Shown here: piece after piece, positions 20,881 to 30,122 of the stretch | Position numbering within the stretch: position 1 is the first letter of the stretch | Layout: each line of letters begins with the position of its first letter | DNA from: Luteimonas aestuarii | GTDB lineage: Bacteria > Pseudomonadota > Gammaproteobacteria > Xanthomonadales > Xanthomonadaceae | Reading direction: 5' to 3' | Assembly (NCBI RefSeq): GCF_004357985.1 | Contig: NZ_SMTF01000003.1 | Coordinates: 310,001 to 374,000, forward strand | DNA length: 64,000 bases | Position numbers and translations under genes: made by a program | Notes under the pieces: generated by a model | Databases searched by the model: none | Seen by the model: only the letters and a program-made list of their open reading frames with translations | What the model was told of the DNA's origin: nothing

Positions 20881-21948
20881 ATGCCCCTGCTCAGAACACT
20901 CCTCAGTCGTCTCCTCCCCGCCCTGGTCGCGCTACTGTCGCTGACGGGGTGCGAGCTCGTGGTGCTGTCGCCGCAGGGCGACGTGGCCGCGCAACAGGGC
21001 CAGCTGATCGTGGTGGCGACGGTGCTGATGCTGATCGTCATCGTGCCCGTGATCGCGCTCACGTTCTTCTTCGCATGGCGCTACCGCGCCGCGAACACCA
21101 AGGCCACCTACAAGCCCGACTGGGACCATTCCACCCAACTGGAGCTGGTGATCTGGGCGGTGCCGCTGCTGATCATCATCGCGCTGGGCGCGGTGACCTG
21201 GATCAGCACCCACCTGCTGGACCCCTATCGCCCGCTCGACCGCATCGGCCCCGGGCGACCCGTGCCGGAAGGCGTGGAACCGCTGGAGATCCAGGTGGTG
21301 GCGCTGGACTGGAAGTGGCTGTTCGTCTACCCCGAATACGGCGTGGCGGCGGTCAACGAAGTGGCTGCGCCGATCGACCGTCCGATCCGCTTCAGCATCA
21401 CCGCTTCCTCGGCGATGAATGCGTTCTACGTGCCGGCGCTGGCCGGGATGATCTACGCCATGCCGGGCATGGAGACCAAGCTGCACGCGGTGATGAACGA
21501 GGAAGGCGAGTACGAGGGCTTTTCCGCCAACTACAGCGGCGCTGGCTTCTCGCACATGCGCTTCCGCTTCCACGGACTGTCCGACGAAGGCTTCGATGCC
21601 TGGATCGTACGCGCTCGCGGTTCCGGCGACACCTTGGGTCGCAGCGAATACCTCGCACTGGAAGTGCCCAGCCAGCGCGAACCTGCGCGGCTGTTCGCCA
21701 GCGTCGACAGCGGCCTGTTCAGCGCCATCGTCAACCGTTGCGTGGATACCGAACACCTGTGCATGAACCAGATGATGGCCTATGACGCCGTTGGCGGCCT
21801 CGGCCTGGGCACGGTGGATGCGCTGGTGCGACCGACCCGCGGCGACCTGCGCGCCGGGCCGTTCGTGTCCGCCGAAGCCTGCACGGTCAACGACCTCGTC
21901 GCCGCGCAGCAGCTGCCTGTCCTGCAGGGCGGGCTGAAATCGCCCTGA
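20881..21948 (+). CDS. cyoA: cytochrome bo3 ubiquinol oxidase subunit II
   Basis: 355 residues. Subunit II of the terminal quinol oxidase, anchored in the inner membrane with its soluble domain in the periplasm. The N-terminus is a lipoprotein signal with lipobox LTGC (Cys at residue 24), followed by two transmembrane helices (about 40-65 and 85-105), then a cupredoxin-fold domain. The CuA ligands of cytochrome c oxidases are absent: the corresponding region reads EGFSANYSGAGFSHMRF, with no Cys pair, which marks a quinol rather than cytochrome c oxidase. A C-terminal tail (about 300-355) follows. First gene of a seven-gene operon; 45 bp to cyoB. Confidence 0.94.
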   Translation: MPLLRTLLSRLLPALVALLSLTGCELVVLSPQGDVAAQQGQLIVVATVLMLIVIVPVIALTFFFAWRYRAANTKATYKPDWDHSTQLELVIWAVPLLIIIALGAVTWISTHLLDPYRPLDRIGPGRPVPEGVEPLEIQVVALDWKWLFVYPEYGVAAVNEVAAPIDRPIRFSITASSAMNAFYVPALAGMIYAMPGMETKLHAVMNEEGEYEGFSANYSGAGFSHMRFRFHGLSDEGFDAWIVRARGSGDTLGRSEYLALEVPSQREPARLFASVDSGLFSAIVNRCVDTEHLCMNQMMAYDAVGGLGLGTVDALVRPTRGDLRAGPFVSAEACTVNDLVAAQQLPVLQGGLKSP

Positions 21949-21993
21949 TGCCACCCCGGCGCGCGCCGCCGACCCGTTTCCCCGGAACCTGCC

Positions 21994-24009
21994 ATGGCTT
22001 TTGACCCGACCACCGTCGAACACTCCCCGCTGACCGGGCGGATGGCGTGGGACGCGATCCCGATGTTCCACGATCCGATCCTGATGGCGACGTTCATCGG
22101 CACCTCGATCGGTGGCCTCGCCCTGCTCGCCGTGATCACCCGCTACAAGCTGTGGGGCTGGCTGTGGCGCGAGTGGTTCACCAGCATCGACCACAAGAAG
22201 ATCGGCATCATGTACATGGTGCTGGGCCTGGTGATGCTGCTGCGCGGCTTCGCCGACGCGATCATGATGCGCCTGCAGCAGGCCATGGCGTTCGGCGACA
22301 ACCTCGGTTACCTGCCGCCGCACCACTACGACCAGATCTTCACCGCGCATGGGGTGATCATGATCTTCTTCGTGGCCATGCCGCTGGTCACCGGGCTGAT
22401 GAACTACCTGGTGCCACTGCAGATCGGCGCGCGCGACGTCGCTTTCCCCTTCCTCAACAACTTCAGCTTCTGGATGACCACTGCCGGCGCGGTGCTGGTC
22501 ATGGCCTCGCTGTTCTTCGGCGAATTCGCCGCCACCGGCTGGCTGGCGTATCCGCCACTGTCGGGCATCGGGCTGAGCCCATGGGTCGGCGTGGACTACT
22601 ACATCTGGGCGCTGCAGATCGCAGGCGTCGGCACGTTGTTGTCAGGCGTGAACCTGCTGGTCACCATCATCAAGATGCGCGCACCCGGCATGGGGTTGAT
22701 GAAGATGCCGATCTTCACATGGACGGCGCTGTGCACCAACGTGCTGATCGTGGTGTCGTTCCCGGTGCTCACCGCGGTGCTGCTGCTGCTCACGCTGGAC
22801 CGCTACCTGGGCACCAATTTCTTCACCAGCGACCTCGGCGGCAACGCCATGATGTACGTGAACCTGATCTGGATCTGGGGCCACCCCGAGGTCTACATCC
22901 TGATCCTGCCGCTGTTCGGGGTGTTCTCCGAGATCGTGTCCACGTACTCCGGCAAGCGCCTGTTCGGCTACTCGTCGATGGTGTACGCCACGGTGTGCAT
23001 CACCATCCTGTCGTACCTGGTGTGGCTGCACCACTTCTTCACCATGGGCTCGGGCGCCAGCGTCAACTCGTTCTTCGGCATCACCACGATGATCATCTCG
23101 ATCCCGACGGGCGCGAAGATCTTCAACTGGCTGTTCACGATGTACCGCGGCCGCATCCGCTTCGAGGTGCCGATGCTGTGGACCATGGGCTTCATGGTCA
23201 CCTTCGTGGTGGGCGGCATGACCGGCGTGCTGCTGGCGGTGCCGCCGGCGGACTTCGTGCTGCACAACTCGCTGTTCCTGGTGGCGCACTTCCACAACGT
23301 GATCATCGGCGGCGTGGTGTTCGGCCTGTTCGCGGCGATGACGCACTGGTTCCCGAAGGCGTTCGGCTTCAGGCTCGACGACTTCTGGGGCAAGGTGTCG
23401 TTCTGGTTCTGGCTGGCCGGCTACTGGCTGGCGTTCACGCCGCTGTACGTGCTGGGGCTGATGGGCGTGACCCGCCGCATGAGCCATTTCGACGACCCGT
23501 CGCTGCAGATCTGGTTCCAGATCGCGCTGTTCGGCGCGGTGCTGGTGGCGATCGGCATCGGCGCGTTCCTGTACTGCATCTACATCAGCTTCCGCCGGCG
23601 CGAGCAGCTGCGCGACACCACGGGCGACCCGTGGGACGGGCGCACGCTGGAATGGTCCACCTCTTCGCCGCCGCCGCAGTACAACTTCGCGTTCACCCCG
23701 GTGGTGCACGACAACGACGCGTGGTCGGACATGAAGCAGCGCGGCTTCCAGCGCCCCACCATCGGATTCAAGGCGATCCACATGCCGAAGAACACCGGCG
23801 CCGGCGTGATCCTGGCCGCGCTGAGCACGCTCTGCGGATTCGCCCTGATCTGGCACGTCTGGTGGCTGGCCGGTGCGTCGCTGCTGGCGGTCATCGCTTA
23901 CACCATCTGGCACAGCTTCAACTACGACCGCGACTACTACATCCCGGCGGACGAGGTCGCCGCCACCGAGGAAGCGCGCACGCGGCAACTGGTGAACGTC
24001 CATGTCTGA
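21994..24009 (+). CDS. cyoB: cytochrome bo3 ubiquinol oxidase subunit I
   Basis: 671 residues, about fifteen membrane helices. Catalytic subunit: it carries low-spin heme b, heme o3 and CuB, reduces O2 to water and pumps protons. The heme-copper motifs are intact: [15 protein letters not shown] (low-spin heme His), [15 protein letters not shown] (CuB His with the cross-linked Tyr), [11 protein letters not shown] (two CuB His) and [15 protein letters not shown] (high- and low-spin heme His). The N-terminal extra helix (about 15-45) and the SITSIDHKK-type entry [12 protein letters not shown] are typical of CyoB. The stop overlaps the cyoC start by 8 bp. Confidence 0.97.
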   Translation: MAFDPTTVEHSPLTGRMAWDAIPMFHDPILMATFIGTSIGGLALLAVITRYKLWGWLWREWFTSIDHKKIGIMYMVLGLVMLLRGFADAIMMRLQQAMAFGDNLGYLPPHHYDQIFTAHGVIMIFFVAMPLVTGLMNYLVPLQIGARDVAFPFLNNFSFWMTTAGAVLVMASLFFGEFAATGWLAYPPLSGIGLSPWVGVDYYIWALQIAGVGTLLSGVNLLVTIIKMRAPGMGLMKMPIFTWTALCTNVLIVVSFPVLTAVLLLLTLDRYLGTNFFTSDLGGNAMMYVNLIWIWGHPEVYILILPLFGVFSEIVSTYSGKRLFGYSSMVYATVCITILSYLVWLHHFFTMGSGASVNSFFGITTMIISIPTGAKIFNWLFTMYRGRIRFEVPMLWTMGFMVTFVVGGMTGVLLAVPPADFVLHNSLFLVAHFHNVIIGGVVFGLFAAMTHWFPKAFGFRLDDFWGKVSFWFWLAGYWLAFTPLYVLGLMGVTRRMSHFDDPSLQIWFQIALFGAVLVAIGIGAFLYCIYISFRRREQLRDTTGDPWDGRTLEWSTSSPPPQYNFAFTPVVHDNDAWSDMKQRGFQRPTIGFKAIHMPKNTGAGVILAALSTLCGFALIWHVWWLAGASLLAVIAYTIWHSFNYDRDYYIPADEVAATEEARTRQLVNVHV

Positions 24010-24628
24010 GGCCATCGCACTGCATCGTGAGGACGGCTCGCCGGTGTTCCTGGACACCGCCGGCAAGCACCATCCCGAGAACGCCACCCTGCTGGGCTTC
24101 TGGATCTACCTGCTCAGCGACCTGATGATCTTCGCCTGCCTGTTCGCCACCTATGGCGTGCTGGGCCGCGCATACGCGGCCGGGCCGTCGGGCGCCGACC
24201 TGTTCGACCTGCGGCTGATCGCGGTCAACACGGCGATCCTGCTGGTGTCGTCGATCACCTACGGCTTCGCGATGATCGCCATGCAGCGGCGCGACAAGCG
24301 CAAGCTGATTGCATGGCTGGTCGGCACTGGCCTGCTGGGCCTGGCCTTCCTCGCGATCGAGGTCTACGAGTTCTGGCACCTGATCTCGCTCGGTGCAGGC
24401 CCGCAGCGCAGCGCGTTCCTGTCCTCGTTCTTCGCCCTGGTCGGTACCCACGGGCTGCACGTGCTGTTCGGCGTGGTCTGGCTGGTGGTGCTGTGCATCC
24501 AGCTGCGCAAGCACGGCCTGACCCGCGCCAACACACGCCGCGTCGCCTGCCTGTCGATGTTCTGGCACTTCCTCGACGTCGTCTGGATCGGCGTCTTCAC
24601 CTTCGTCTACCTGATGGGCGTCCTATGA
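24002..24628 (+). CDS. cyoC: cytochrome bo3 ubiquinol oxidase subunit III
   Basis: 208 residues with five predicted membrane helices, the length of CyoC (about 204-209). Structural subunit that stabilises subunit I. The start [20 protein letters not shown] leads to [20 protein letters not shown], the family hallmark, and the central Glu of VYEFWHLIS is conserved in subunit III. Overlaps with cyoB (8 bp) and cyoD (4 bp, ATGA) suggest translational coupling. Confidence 0.95.
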   Translation: MSEAIALHREDGSPVFLDTAGKHHPENATLLGFWIYLLSDLMIFACLFATYGVLGRAYAAGPSGADLFDLRLIAVNTAILLVSSITYGFAMIAMQRRDKRKLIAWLVGTGLLGLAFLAIEVYEFWHLISLGAGPQRSAFLSSFFALVGTHGLHVLFGVVWLVVLCIQLRKHGLTRANTRRVACLSMFWHFLDVVWIGVFTFVYLMGVL

Positions 24629-25041
24629 GCGACCTCGCCACCCACGCGCACGACGATGCGCACGCACACGGCGACCACGACCACCTCGAGGTCGGCATTC
24701 CCCACGTCAGCGCGAAGGAATACCTGACCGGCTTCGTGCTGTCGGTGGTGCTGACCGCCATTCCGTTCTGGCTGGTGATGGCCAAGGTGCTGCCCACGCC
24801 AGCCATCACCACGCTGGTGATCCTTGCCTTCGCGGTGGTGCAGGTGGTGGTGCACATGGTGTATTTCCTGCACATGAACCCGAAATCCGAGGGTGGCTGG
24901 AACCTGCTGGCGCTGGTGTTCACCCTGGTGCTGGTGGTGATCGTGCTGGCCGGTTCGCTGTGGGTCATGCACCATCTCAACACCAACATGATGCCGGGCG
25001 CGCACGACATGCAGGAGATGCTGCTGCAGAACGCGCCATGA
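24625..25041 (+). CDS. cyoD: cytochrome bo3 ubiquinol oxidase subunit IV
   Basis: 138 residues with three membrane helices, somewhat longer than E. coli CyoD (109) because of a His/Asp-rich N-terminal extension (THAHDDAHAHGDHDH) and a Met-rich tail (NTNMMPGAHDMQEM). The core YLTGFVLSVVLTAIPF and QVVVHMVYFLHM matches the family. The His-rich start and Met-rich end might hold copper or another metal; this is speculative. Start and stop overlap the neighbouring genes by 4 bp each. Confidence 0.93.
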   Translation: MSDLATHAHDDAHAHGDHDHLEVGIPHVSAKEYLTGFVLSVVLTAIPFWLVMAKVLPTPAITTLVILAFAVVQVVVHMVYFLHMNPKSEGGWNLLALVFTLVLVVIVLAGSLWVMHHLNTNMMPGAHDMQEMLLQNAP

Positions 25042-25841
25042 CCGCGCCGCACGCCGACCGCGACACCCACCTGCCGCCGAAACGCCCGGTGTTGCGCGTC
25101 GTCTTCGCCGCTGCACTTGCGATCGCGTTCCTGGGCTTCACCACGCTGGGCGTGTGGCAGGTGCAGCGACTGGCGTGGAAGCGCGACCTGGTCGCACGCG
25201 TGGATGCACGCATCCATGCCGTACCCGTTCCGGCGCCAACGCGCGATGCCTGGGCCGGCATCGATGCCGACAACAGCGAGTACCTGCACGTGCGCGTCGT
25301 CGGCCGTTTCCTCGATGTCCCCACCACGCGCACGCAGGCGGTCACCGCGCTGGGTGGCGGCTGGTGGCTGCTGTCGCCGCTGCAGCTGGACGGCGGCGAG
25401 ATCGTGCTGGTCAACCGCGGCTTCGTGCCAACGGGCGAGACCGCAGCCGGCCCACCCACCGGTCGCGTCCAGGTCACCGGCCTGCTGCGGCTGGATGAAC
25501 CGGGCGGCGGTTTCCTGCGCAGCAACGCACCCGGCGAGGATCGCTGGCATTCGCGCGACGTGCAGGCCATCGCGGAGGCGCGCGGCCTGCCGGCCGACCG
25601 CGTGGCGCCCTACTTCATCGATGCCGGCCGCGACAGCGCCGCGCAAGGCTGGCCCCGCGGCGGCATGACCGTCGTCAGCTTCCGCGACCACCACCTGCAG
25701 TACGCGCTGACCTGGTTCGCGCTGGCGCTGCTGACGCTGGTCGCGGGCGCGTGGCTGTTCGTATCCGAACGTCGTTTGCGGCACCATCGTCGGCAGCTGT
25801 CCACGGGCACCGACCATGGCGACACCCCCAGACGCCGCTGA
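25038..25841 (+). CDS. SURF1-like oxidase assembly protein
   Basis: 267 residues. SURF1 proteins help insert heme a/o3 into subunit I of heme-copper oxidases. The expected topology is present: one N-terminal helix (about 22-42, ending LGVWQVQRLAWKRDL, the SURF1 signature), a large periplasmic domain with LVNRGFVPTGETAAGPPTG, and a C-terminal helix after HHLQYALTWFALAL. SURF1 usually travels with aa3-type oxidases; here it is the fifth gene of a bo3 operon, overlapping cyoD by 4 bp and the sensor kinase by 26 bp. There is no cyoE (heme o synthase) in the window. Confidence 0.87.
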   Translation: MTAPHADRDTHLPPKRPVLRVVFAAALAIAFLGFTTLGVWQVQRLAWKRDLVARVDARIHAVPVPAPTRDAWAGIDADNSEYLHVRVVGRFLDVPTTRTQAVTALGGGWWLLSPLQLDGGEIVLVNRGFVPTGETAAGPPTGRVQVTGLLRLDEPGGGFLRSNAPGEDRWHSRDVQAIAEARGLPADRVAPYFIDAGRDSAAQGWPRGGMTVVSFRDHHLQYALTWFALALLTLVAGAWLFVSERRLRHHRRQLSTGTDHGDTPRRR

Positions 25842-27168
25842 AACCACGGCCGACATCCTGCCGCGCAGCCGCATGAGCGGCGGGCAGGCGCAGGCCGGAC
25901 TGCGCAACATGCAGCAGCTGATCCAGCTGCGCTGGATCGCGGTGGTGGGCCAGGTGGCCGCGATCCTGGTGGTGCATTACGGCATCGGCATCGCGCTGCC
26001 GCTGCGACCGATGCTGGTGGTGCTGGCCGCACTGGCCGCCTTCAACCTGCTCAGCATGGCGTGGCTGTTGCGGCGGCCACGGGTGACCAACACCGCGCTG
26101 CTGGTCGCGCTGCTGGTGGACGTGCTGTCGCTCGCCGTCCAGTTGTACCTGAGTGGCGGCATCGGCAACCCGTTCGTGTTCCTGTTCGCGCTGCAGGTGG
26201 CCGTCGGCACGGTATTGCTGCGCCCGCCGGCCAACTGGCTCCTGGCCGCGGCGGCGGCGTGCTGCGCGATCGCGCTCGCGGTGTTTCCCGGGCCGATCGA
26301 CCTGCCGGCGGACCCGTCGCGAGGCGTGGCCGATCCCTACGTGCAGGGCCTGCTGATCTGCCTGCTGCTGGTGGCGACGCTGCTGGTGGTGTTCATCTCG
26401 CGCATTGGCCGCATCCTGCGCGAGCGCGACGCACACGTGGCCGAACTGCGCCAGCGCGCGGCGGAAGAAGAGCACGTGGTGCGCATGGGCCTGCTGGCCT
26501 CGGGCGCGGCGCACGAGCTCGGCACGCCGCTGTCGACGCTGTCGGTGATCCTGGGCGACTGGCGCCACCTGCCCACGTTCGAATCCGATCCGGAGTTGCT
26601 GGGCGACGTGGCCGAGATGCAGGCGCAGGTGACGCGCTGCAAGTCCATCGTCACCAACATCCTTCTGGCCGCGGGCGAGACCCGCGGCGAGGCACCGGAA
26701 GCGACCACGTTGCATCAGTTCCTCGACGGCCTGGTCGCCGACTGGCGCGTCTCGCGCGCCAGCGACGTACTGGTGTACCGCAATGCCTGCGACGAAGACC
26801 CGTGGATCGTCGCCGACACCGGATTGCGGCAGATGGTGTTCAACGTGCTGGACAATGCACTGGAAGCTTCGCCGGCGCGCGTCGAACTGAATGCGCATTG
26901 CCGCGACGGCGCACTGGTGATCGAAGTGGTCGACGAAGGCGCGGGCTTCTCGCCCGACATCCTCGAGCGGCTCGGTGCGCCCTATAACTCCAGCAAGGGC
27001 CGTCCGGGCGGCGGACTGGGCCTGTTCCTGTCGGTGAACGTGGCCCGTACACTGGGCGGGCACCTCACCGCGCGCAATCGCGCACGTGGCGGTGCGGTGG
27101 TCACGGTGACCCTGCCGCTGTCGGCGTGGAGCATCGAGGATGTCGAGGAACCGGGCGATGACGACTGA
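25816..27168 (+). CDS. RegB/PrrB-type redox sensor histidine kinase
   Basis: 450 residues. Six hydrophobic segments (about 38-195) hold the quinone-binding heptad GGIGNPF at 114-120, the diagnostic motif of RegB/PrrB. The H-box ASGAAHELGTPLSTLSV places the phospho-acceptor at H233. C275 in QVTRCKSI matches the redox-active cysteine of Rhodobacter RegB. The catalytic domain has N, G1 (DEGAGFS) and G2 (GRPGGGLGLFLS) boxes. RegB reports aerobic respiratory flux and the quinone pool. Being co-transcribed with a quinol oxidase, it probably feeds back on its own operon. Overlaps the SURF1 gene (26 bp) and the response regulator (11 bp). Confidence 0.92.
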   Translation: MATPPDAAETTADILPRSRMSGGQAQAGLRNMQQLIQLRWIAVVGQVAAILVVHYGIGIALPLRPMLVVLAALAAFNLLSMAWLLRRPRVTNTALLVALLVDVLSLAVQLYLSGGIGNPFVFLFALQVAVGTVLLRPPANWLLAAAAACCAIALAVFPGPIDLPADPSRGVADPYVQGLLICLLLVATLLVVFISRIGRILRERDAHVAELRQRAAEEEHVVRMGLLASGAAHELGTPLSTLSVILGDWRHLPTFESDPELLGDVAEMQAQVTRCKSIVTNILLAAGETRGEAPEATTLHQFLDGLVADWRVSRASDVLVYRNACDEDPWIVADTGLRQMVFNVLDNALEASPARVELNAHCRDGALVIEVVDEGAGFSPDILERLGAPYNSSKGRPGGGLGLFLSVNVARTLGGHLTARNRARGGAVVTVTLPLSAWSIEDVEEPGDDD

Positions 27169-27694
27169 ACGCAGGCTGCTGATCGTCGAGGATGACGACG
27201 CTTTCGCGCGCACCTTGGTGCGCTCGTTCGAACGGCGCGGCTATGCGGTGCGGCTGGCTGCCGGCCCGGATGGCCTGGATGCGCTTCTGGAGGCGTTCGC
27301 ACCGACGCATGCCGTGGTCGATCTCAAACTCGCCGGCAACGCATCAGGGCTTGCCATCGTGCAGGCGCTGCACGCGCACGACGCGGCGATGCAGATCGTG
27401 GTGCTCACGGGCTACGCCAGCATCGCGACCGCGGTGGAGGCGATCAAGCTGGGCGCCTGCCACTACCTCGCCAAACCGTCGAACACCGACGACATCGAGG
27501 CCGCGTTCGAGCGCTCGGCCGGCAACGCCGAGGTGCAGCTGACCGAGCGCAAGACCTCGATCAAGACGCTGGAGTGGGAACACATCCACGAGACGCTGGC
27601 CGAGACCGGCTTCAACATTTCCGAAACCGCGCGTCGGCTGGGCCTGCACCGCCGAACGCTTGCACGCAAGCTGGAAAAGCGCCGGGTGAAGTAG
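27158..27694 (+). CDS. RegA/PrrA-type response regulator
   Basis: 178 residues, the RegA length. The receiver domain (1-125) has the acidic pocket EDDD at 11-14, phospho-acceptor D55 in HAVVDLKLAG, a conserved Thr in VVLTGYAS and Lys in HYLAKPSN. The C-terminus is a short Fis-type helix-turn-helix (FNISETARRLGLHRRTLARKL), identical in plan to RegA/PrrA/ActR. Phosphorylated by the upstream kinase it would control oxidase and redox genes. The start ATG at 27158 overlaps the kinase stop; codons further upstream are not conserved-looking. No terminator was found after it. Confidence 0.92.
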   Translation: MTTERRLLIVEDDDAFARTLVRSFERRGYAVRLAAGPDGLDALLEAFAPTHAVVDLKLAGNASGLAIVQALHAHDAAMQIVVLTGYASIATAVEAIKLGACHYLAKPSNTDDIEAAFERSAGNAEVQLTERKTSIKTLEWEHIHETLAETGFNISETARRLGLHRRTLARKLEKRRVK

Positions 27695-27811
27695 ACATCG
27701 TTCCGCAAAGCCGTTGCGCAAGCCGATGGCTTGCAAGCGTGCCTCCTCACCCCCTGTGCGGCGCTCTAGGGGGCTGGGAAGCTCCGTCGCGATTCCAAGG
27801 CCTCCACAGTC

Positions 27812-27903
27812 GTCACTCCGGCGCAAGTCGGGACCCAGTGCCTATTATTGCCAGAACGGGTGAACGATCGAAGACGCTGGGTCCCGGCTTGCGCCGGGAT
27901 GAC
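27812..27903. repeat. 92-bp inverted-repeat element
   Basis: Left arm 27812-27838 (gtcactccggcgcaag then cgggacccag) and right arm 27877-27903 (ctgggtcccggcttgcgc then cgggatgac) are inverted copies with one or two mismatches around a 38-bp loop. The arm sequence is a type seen dispersed in many proteobacterial genomes. Lies in the 607-bp non-coding gap 27695-28301. Confidence 0.8.
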
Positions 27904-27960
27904 GGCTTTTTGGGGTCTTGATCTACGTTGAGCCGCAACACCGCTCGAAGACCCGGAGGG

Positions 27961-28144
27961 CGTCCGGCATGGATGCCGGACGTTTTTCGACAGGACACGG
28001 ATGTCCTGTCGAAAAATCCCGTCGAGCCCAACCCGAAACGTTAGCTCCGTCGGGGAAGAGCATTTCTTTGGTTACTTTCTTGACCGGCTGCGCCGTTCGC
28101 TTCGCAGTTTGCCAGCAAAGAAAGTAACCCGCCCTTCAGGGCGG
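27961..28144. repeat. cluster of three or four hairpins, xanthomonad-type interspersed repeat
   Basis: Hairpin A 27961-27982 (cgtccggcat / atgccggacg). Hairpin B pairs 27983-27997 with 28002-28016 (15-bp stem, A/T-flanked, could also terminate). Hairpin C has arms 28070-28081 and 28118-28129 (ggttactttctt and its complement). A small stem lies at 28131-28144. Apart from these repeats I see nothing in 27695-28301; no promoter or gene is evident. Confidence 0.65.
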
Positions 28145-28301
28145 AACGCACTTGCTTCGGCCAGCCTCGCCGCCCCCATCGCAAGTCGCGTGAAAAGGAC
28201 ACATCTGCCTTTCCGAGCGACATGGGGCTGTGCTGCTAAAATCGAATCTAGCAACGACCCTGAAGGCTGGACATCAACCGCAAGAACAACCAGCCGTGCA
28301 G

Positions 28302-30032
28302 TCAACGCACGGCAGCCCCGTGCGTCGCGCCCGCCAGCACAGCCAATCGCTCGCGCAACGCCGGCGCATCCACCGGCGTATCGCGCAGCAACACCCGCAC
28401 CCCATGCGCAGGCACCTCCAGGTCGATGCGTTCGCCGATCTCCACCGTGGCGCCATCGAAGGCATCGCGCCACGCGCCGGACTGCACCAGCGCATCGATG
28501 CCGATGCGGGTCGCAGCGTCGCCCTTGTTGAGCAACACCAGTGCGGTTTGCGCCACGCCTTCATGCTGGTACACGCGGTAGAACGCCGCCACGTCGCCTT
28601 CCAGCACCAGGTTGACCTGCAGCCCGCGCTGCAATGCGGGCGACTGCCGCCGCAGGTTGGCGATGCGCGTCAGCTGCGCGTGGATCGGGCTATCCGACGC
28701 GGCGTCGACGCGCGCCTGGCCGAAGTAGTTGCGGTTGCCGGCGTGTTCGGCGCGACCGCGCATGAACCCGGTTTCGGAGCCGTAGTAGACCACCGGGATG
28801 CCGCGCGCGGTGAACAGCCAGTTGTGCGCGTCGATGAAGCCCTCGTCGCTCGCGTCCATGCGCGCCATGTCGTGGTTGTCGTAGAACGTCGCCAGCTCGT
28901 AGGGGTTCGCGTACGGTCCGCCCTCGAGGAACAGCGCGGACGCCAGCCGTTCGAAGCCAGCCCCGGCGCGCCCGAACACCTCGTCCATCGCCTGCTTCAT
29001 CGGGAAGTCGAGCACGCTGACGCCACCATTCTGCGGCAGGGTGTACGTGGCGATGTTGGCCGCGTCGTAGTCAAATGCCTCGCCGAACATGAAGAATCCC
29101 GGCCGCTTCTCGCGGATGCGGTCGGTGAACTGCTTCCAGAATGCATGCGGCATCCAGGCAATGGTGTCGATGCGGAAGGCATCGGCGCCCTGGTCGATCC
29201 AGTGCAGGTAGGCGTCGACCATGTAGTCCAGCACGGCCGGGTTGGCGGCATCGAAATCCGCCAGCTGCGCGAGGTTGCCGTCGAAGATCGAGCCGTCCTT
29301 CGCGTCCACCGGACCGGTCGCGTTGTAGAACGCGTGCAGCGGGTTGCCAACGGGATCAAGTTCGGTTGGATGCAGGTTCTGGTGATCGGCCAAAAGGGTG
29401 CCGTCGCGCCCGTACAGCTTGCCGAACTTCGGCTGGTCGCGGGTCATCGTCCATGCCGGCGAGCCGTGGTTGCCGACGATGTCCAGCACCAGCTTCATGC
29501 CGCGGCCATGCATCGCACCGGCCAGGTCGGAAAACTGCATGCCGGGACTGGGCAGGTGTTCGTCCGTTTCGAAGAAGTTGACGCCCCAGTAGCCGTGGTA
29601 GCCGGTCTTGCCGCGGTCGCTGAGGATGGTGCCGCAGCCGGGCGGCTCGCCACCGGTGAAGGGCTCGTCGGGATTGTCGACCACGGGCGTGATCCACACC
29701 GCACTGAAGCCCATGTCGCGGATGTAGTCGAGGTTGTCGGCGATGCCCTTGAAGTCGCCGCCGAGGTAGCCGATGTTGCCGGCCACGCCGTCGCAGGGCG
29801 CCAGCGGGATGTCGAAGGTGCCCTGGTCGCGGTGGTCGTTGCCGGGATCGCCATTGACGAAGCGGTCGGTGACGACGAAGTACACCGTCTCGCTGGCGAA
29901 CGGCTCGAGGGTGCCGTGGAAGCTTTCGAGGACCGGCGCCTGCATGGTTTGCGCTGGCGGCTCCGCCGTTCCGCATCCTGCCAGCACGAGGGCGAGCGCA
30001 GACGCAAGCAACAGCGAAGGGCGGATCATCAT
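28302..30032 (-). CDS. GH13 alpha-amylase, lipoprotein
   Basis: 576 residues. Hydrolyses alpha-1,4-glucans. The lipoprotein signal MMIRPSLLLASALALVLAGC puts it at the cell envelope (Cys 20). The TIM-barrel regions are region I DIVGNHG, region II ADAFRIDTIAW (nucleophile Asp), region III FMFGEAFDYD (acid/base Glu) and region IV FYDNHDMARM. A calcium-type Asn/Asp loop occurs early (RFVNGDPGNDHRDQGTF), typical of secreted bacterial amylases. The C-terminal beta domain ends near residue 560. ATG 30032 follows GAGGA by 7 bp. It is 90 bp after the SLC45-type transporter gene on the same strand, so the two are probably co-transcribed from the operator-bearing promoter at 31.6-31.9 kb. Confidence 0.92.
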   Translation of the reverse strand: MMIRPSLLLASALALVLAGCGTAEPPAQTMQAPVLESFHGTLEPFASETVYFVVTDRFVNGDPGNDHRDQGTFDIPLAPCDGVAGNIGYLGGDFKGIADNLDYIRDMGFSAVWITPVVDNPDEPFTGGEPPGCGTILSDRGKTGYHGYWGVNFFETDEHLPSPGMQFSDLAGAMHGRGMKLVLDIVGNHGSPAWTMTRDQPKFGKLYGRDGTLLADHQNLHPTELDPVGNPLHAFYNATGPVDAKDGSIFDGNLAQLADFDAANPAVLDYMVDAYLHWIDQGADAFRIDTIAWMPHAFWKQFTDRIREKRPGFFMFGEAFDYDAANIATYTLPQNGGVSVLDFPMKQAMDEVFGRAGAGFERLASALFLEGGPYANPYELATFYDNHDMARMDASDEGFIDAHNWLFTARGIPVVYYGSETGFMRGRAEHAGNRNYFGQARVDAASDSPIHAQLTRIANLRRQSPALQRGLQVNLVLEGDVAAFYRVYQHEGVAQTALVLLNKGDAATRIGIDALVQSGAWRDAFDGATVEIGERIDLEVPAHGVRVLLRDTPVDAPALRERLAVLAGATHGAAVR

Positions 30033-30122
30033 GGCAAAGTCCTCATTGTCGTGTAGCAAGCGAATCACGAAGTGCAGCAGTCTTCATCCCGAAGAGGGGG
30101 AACGACCCATCACGGCGATGCC

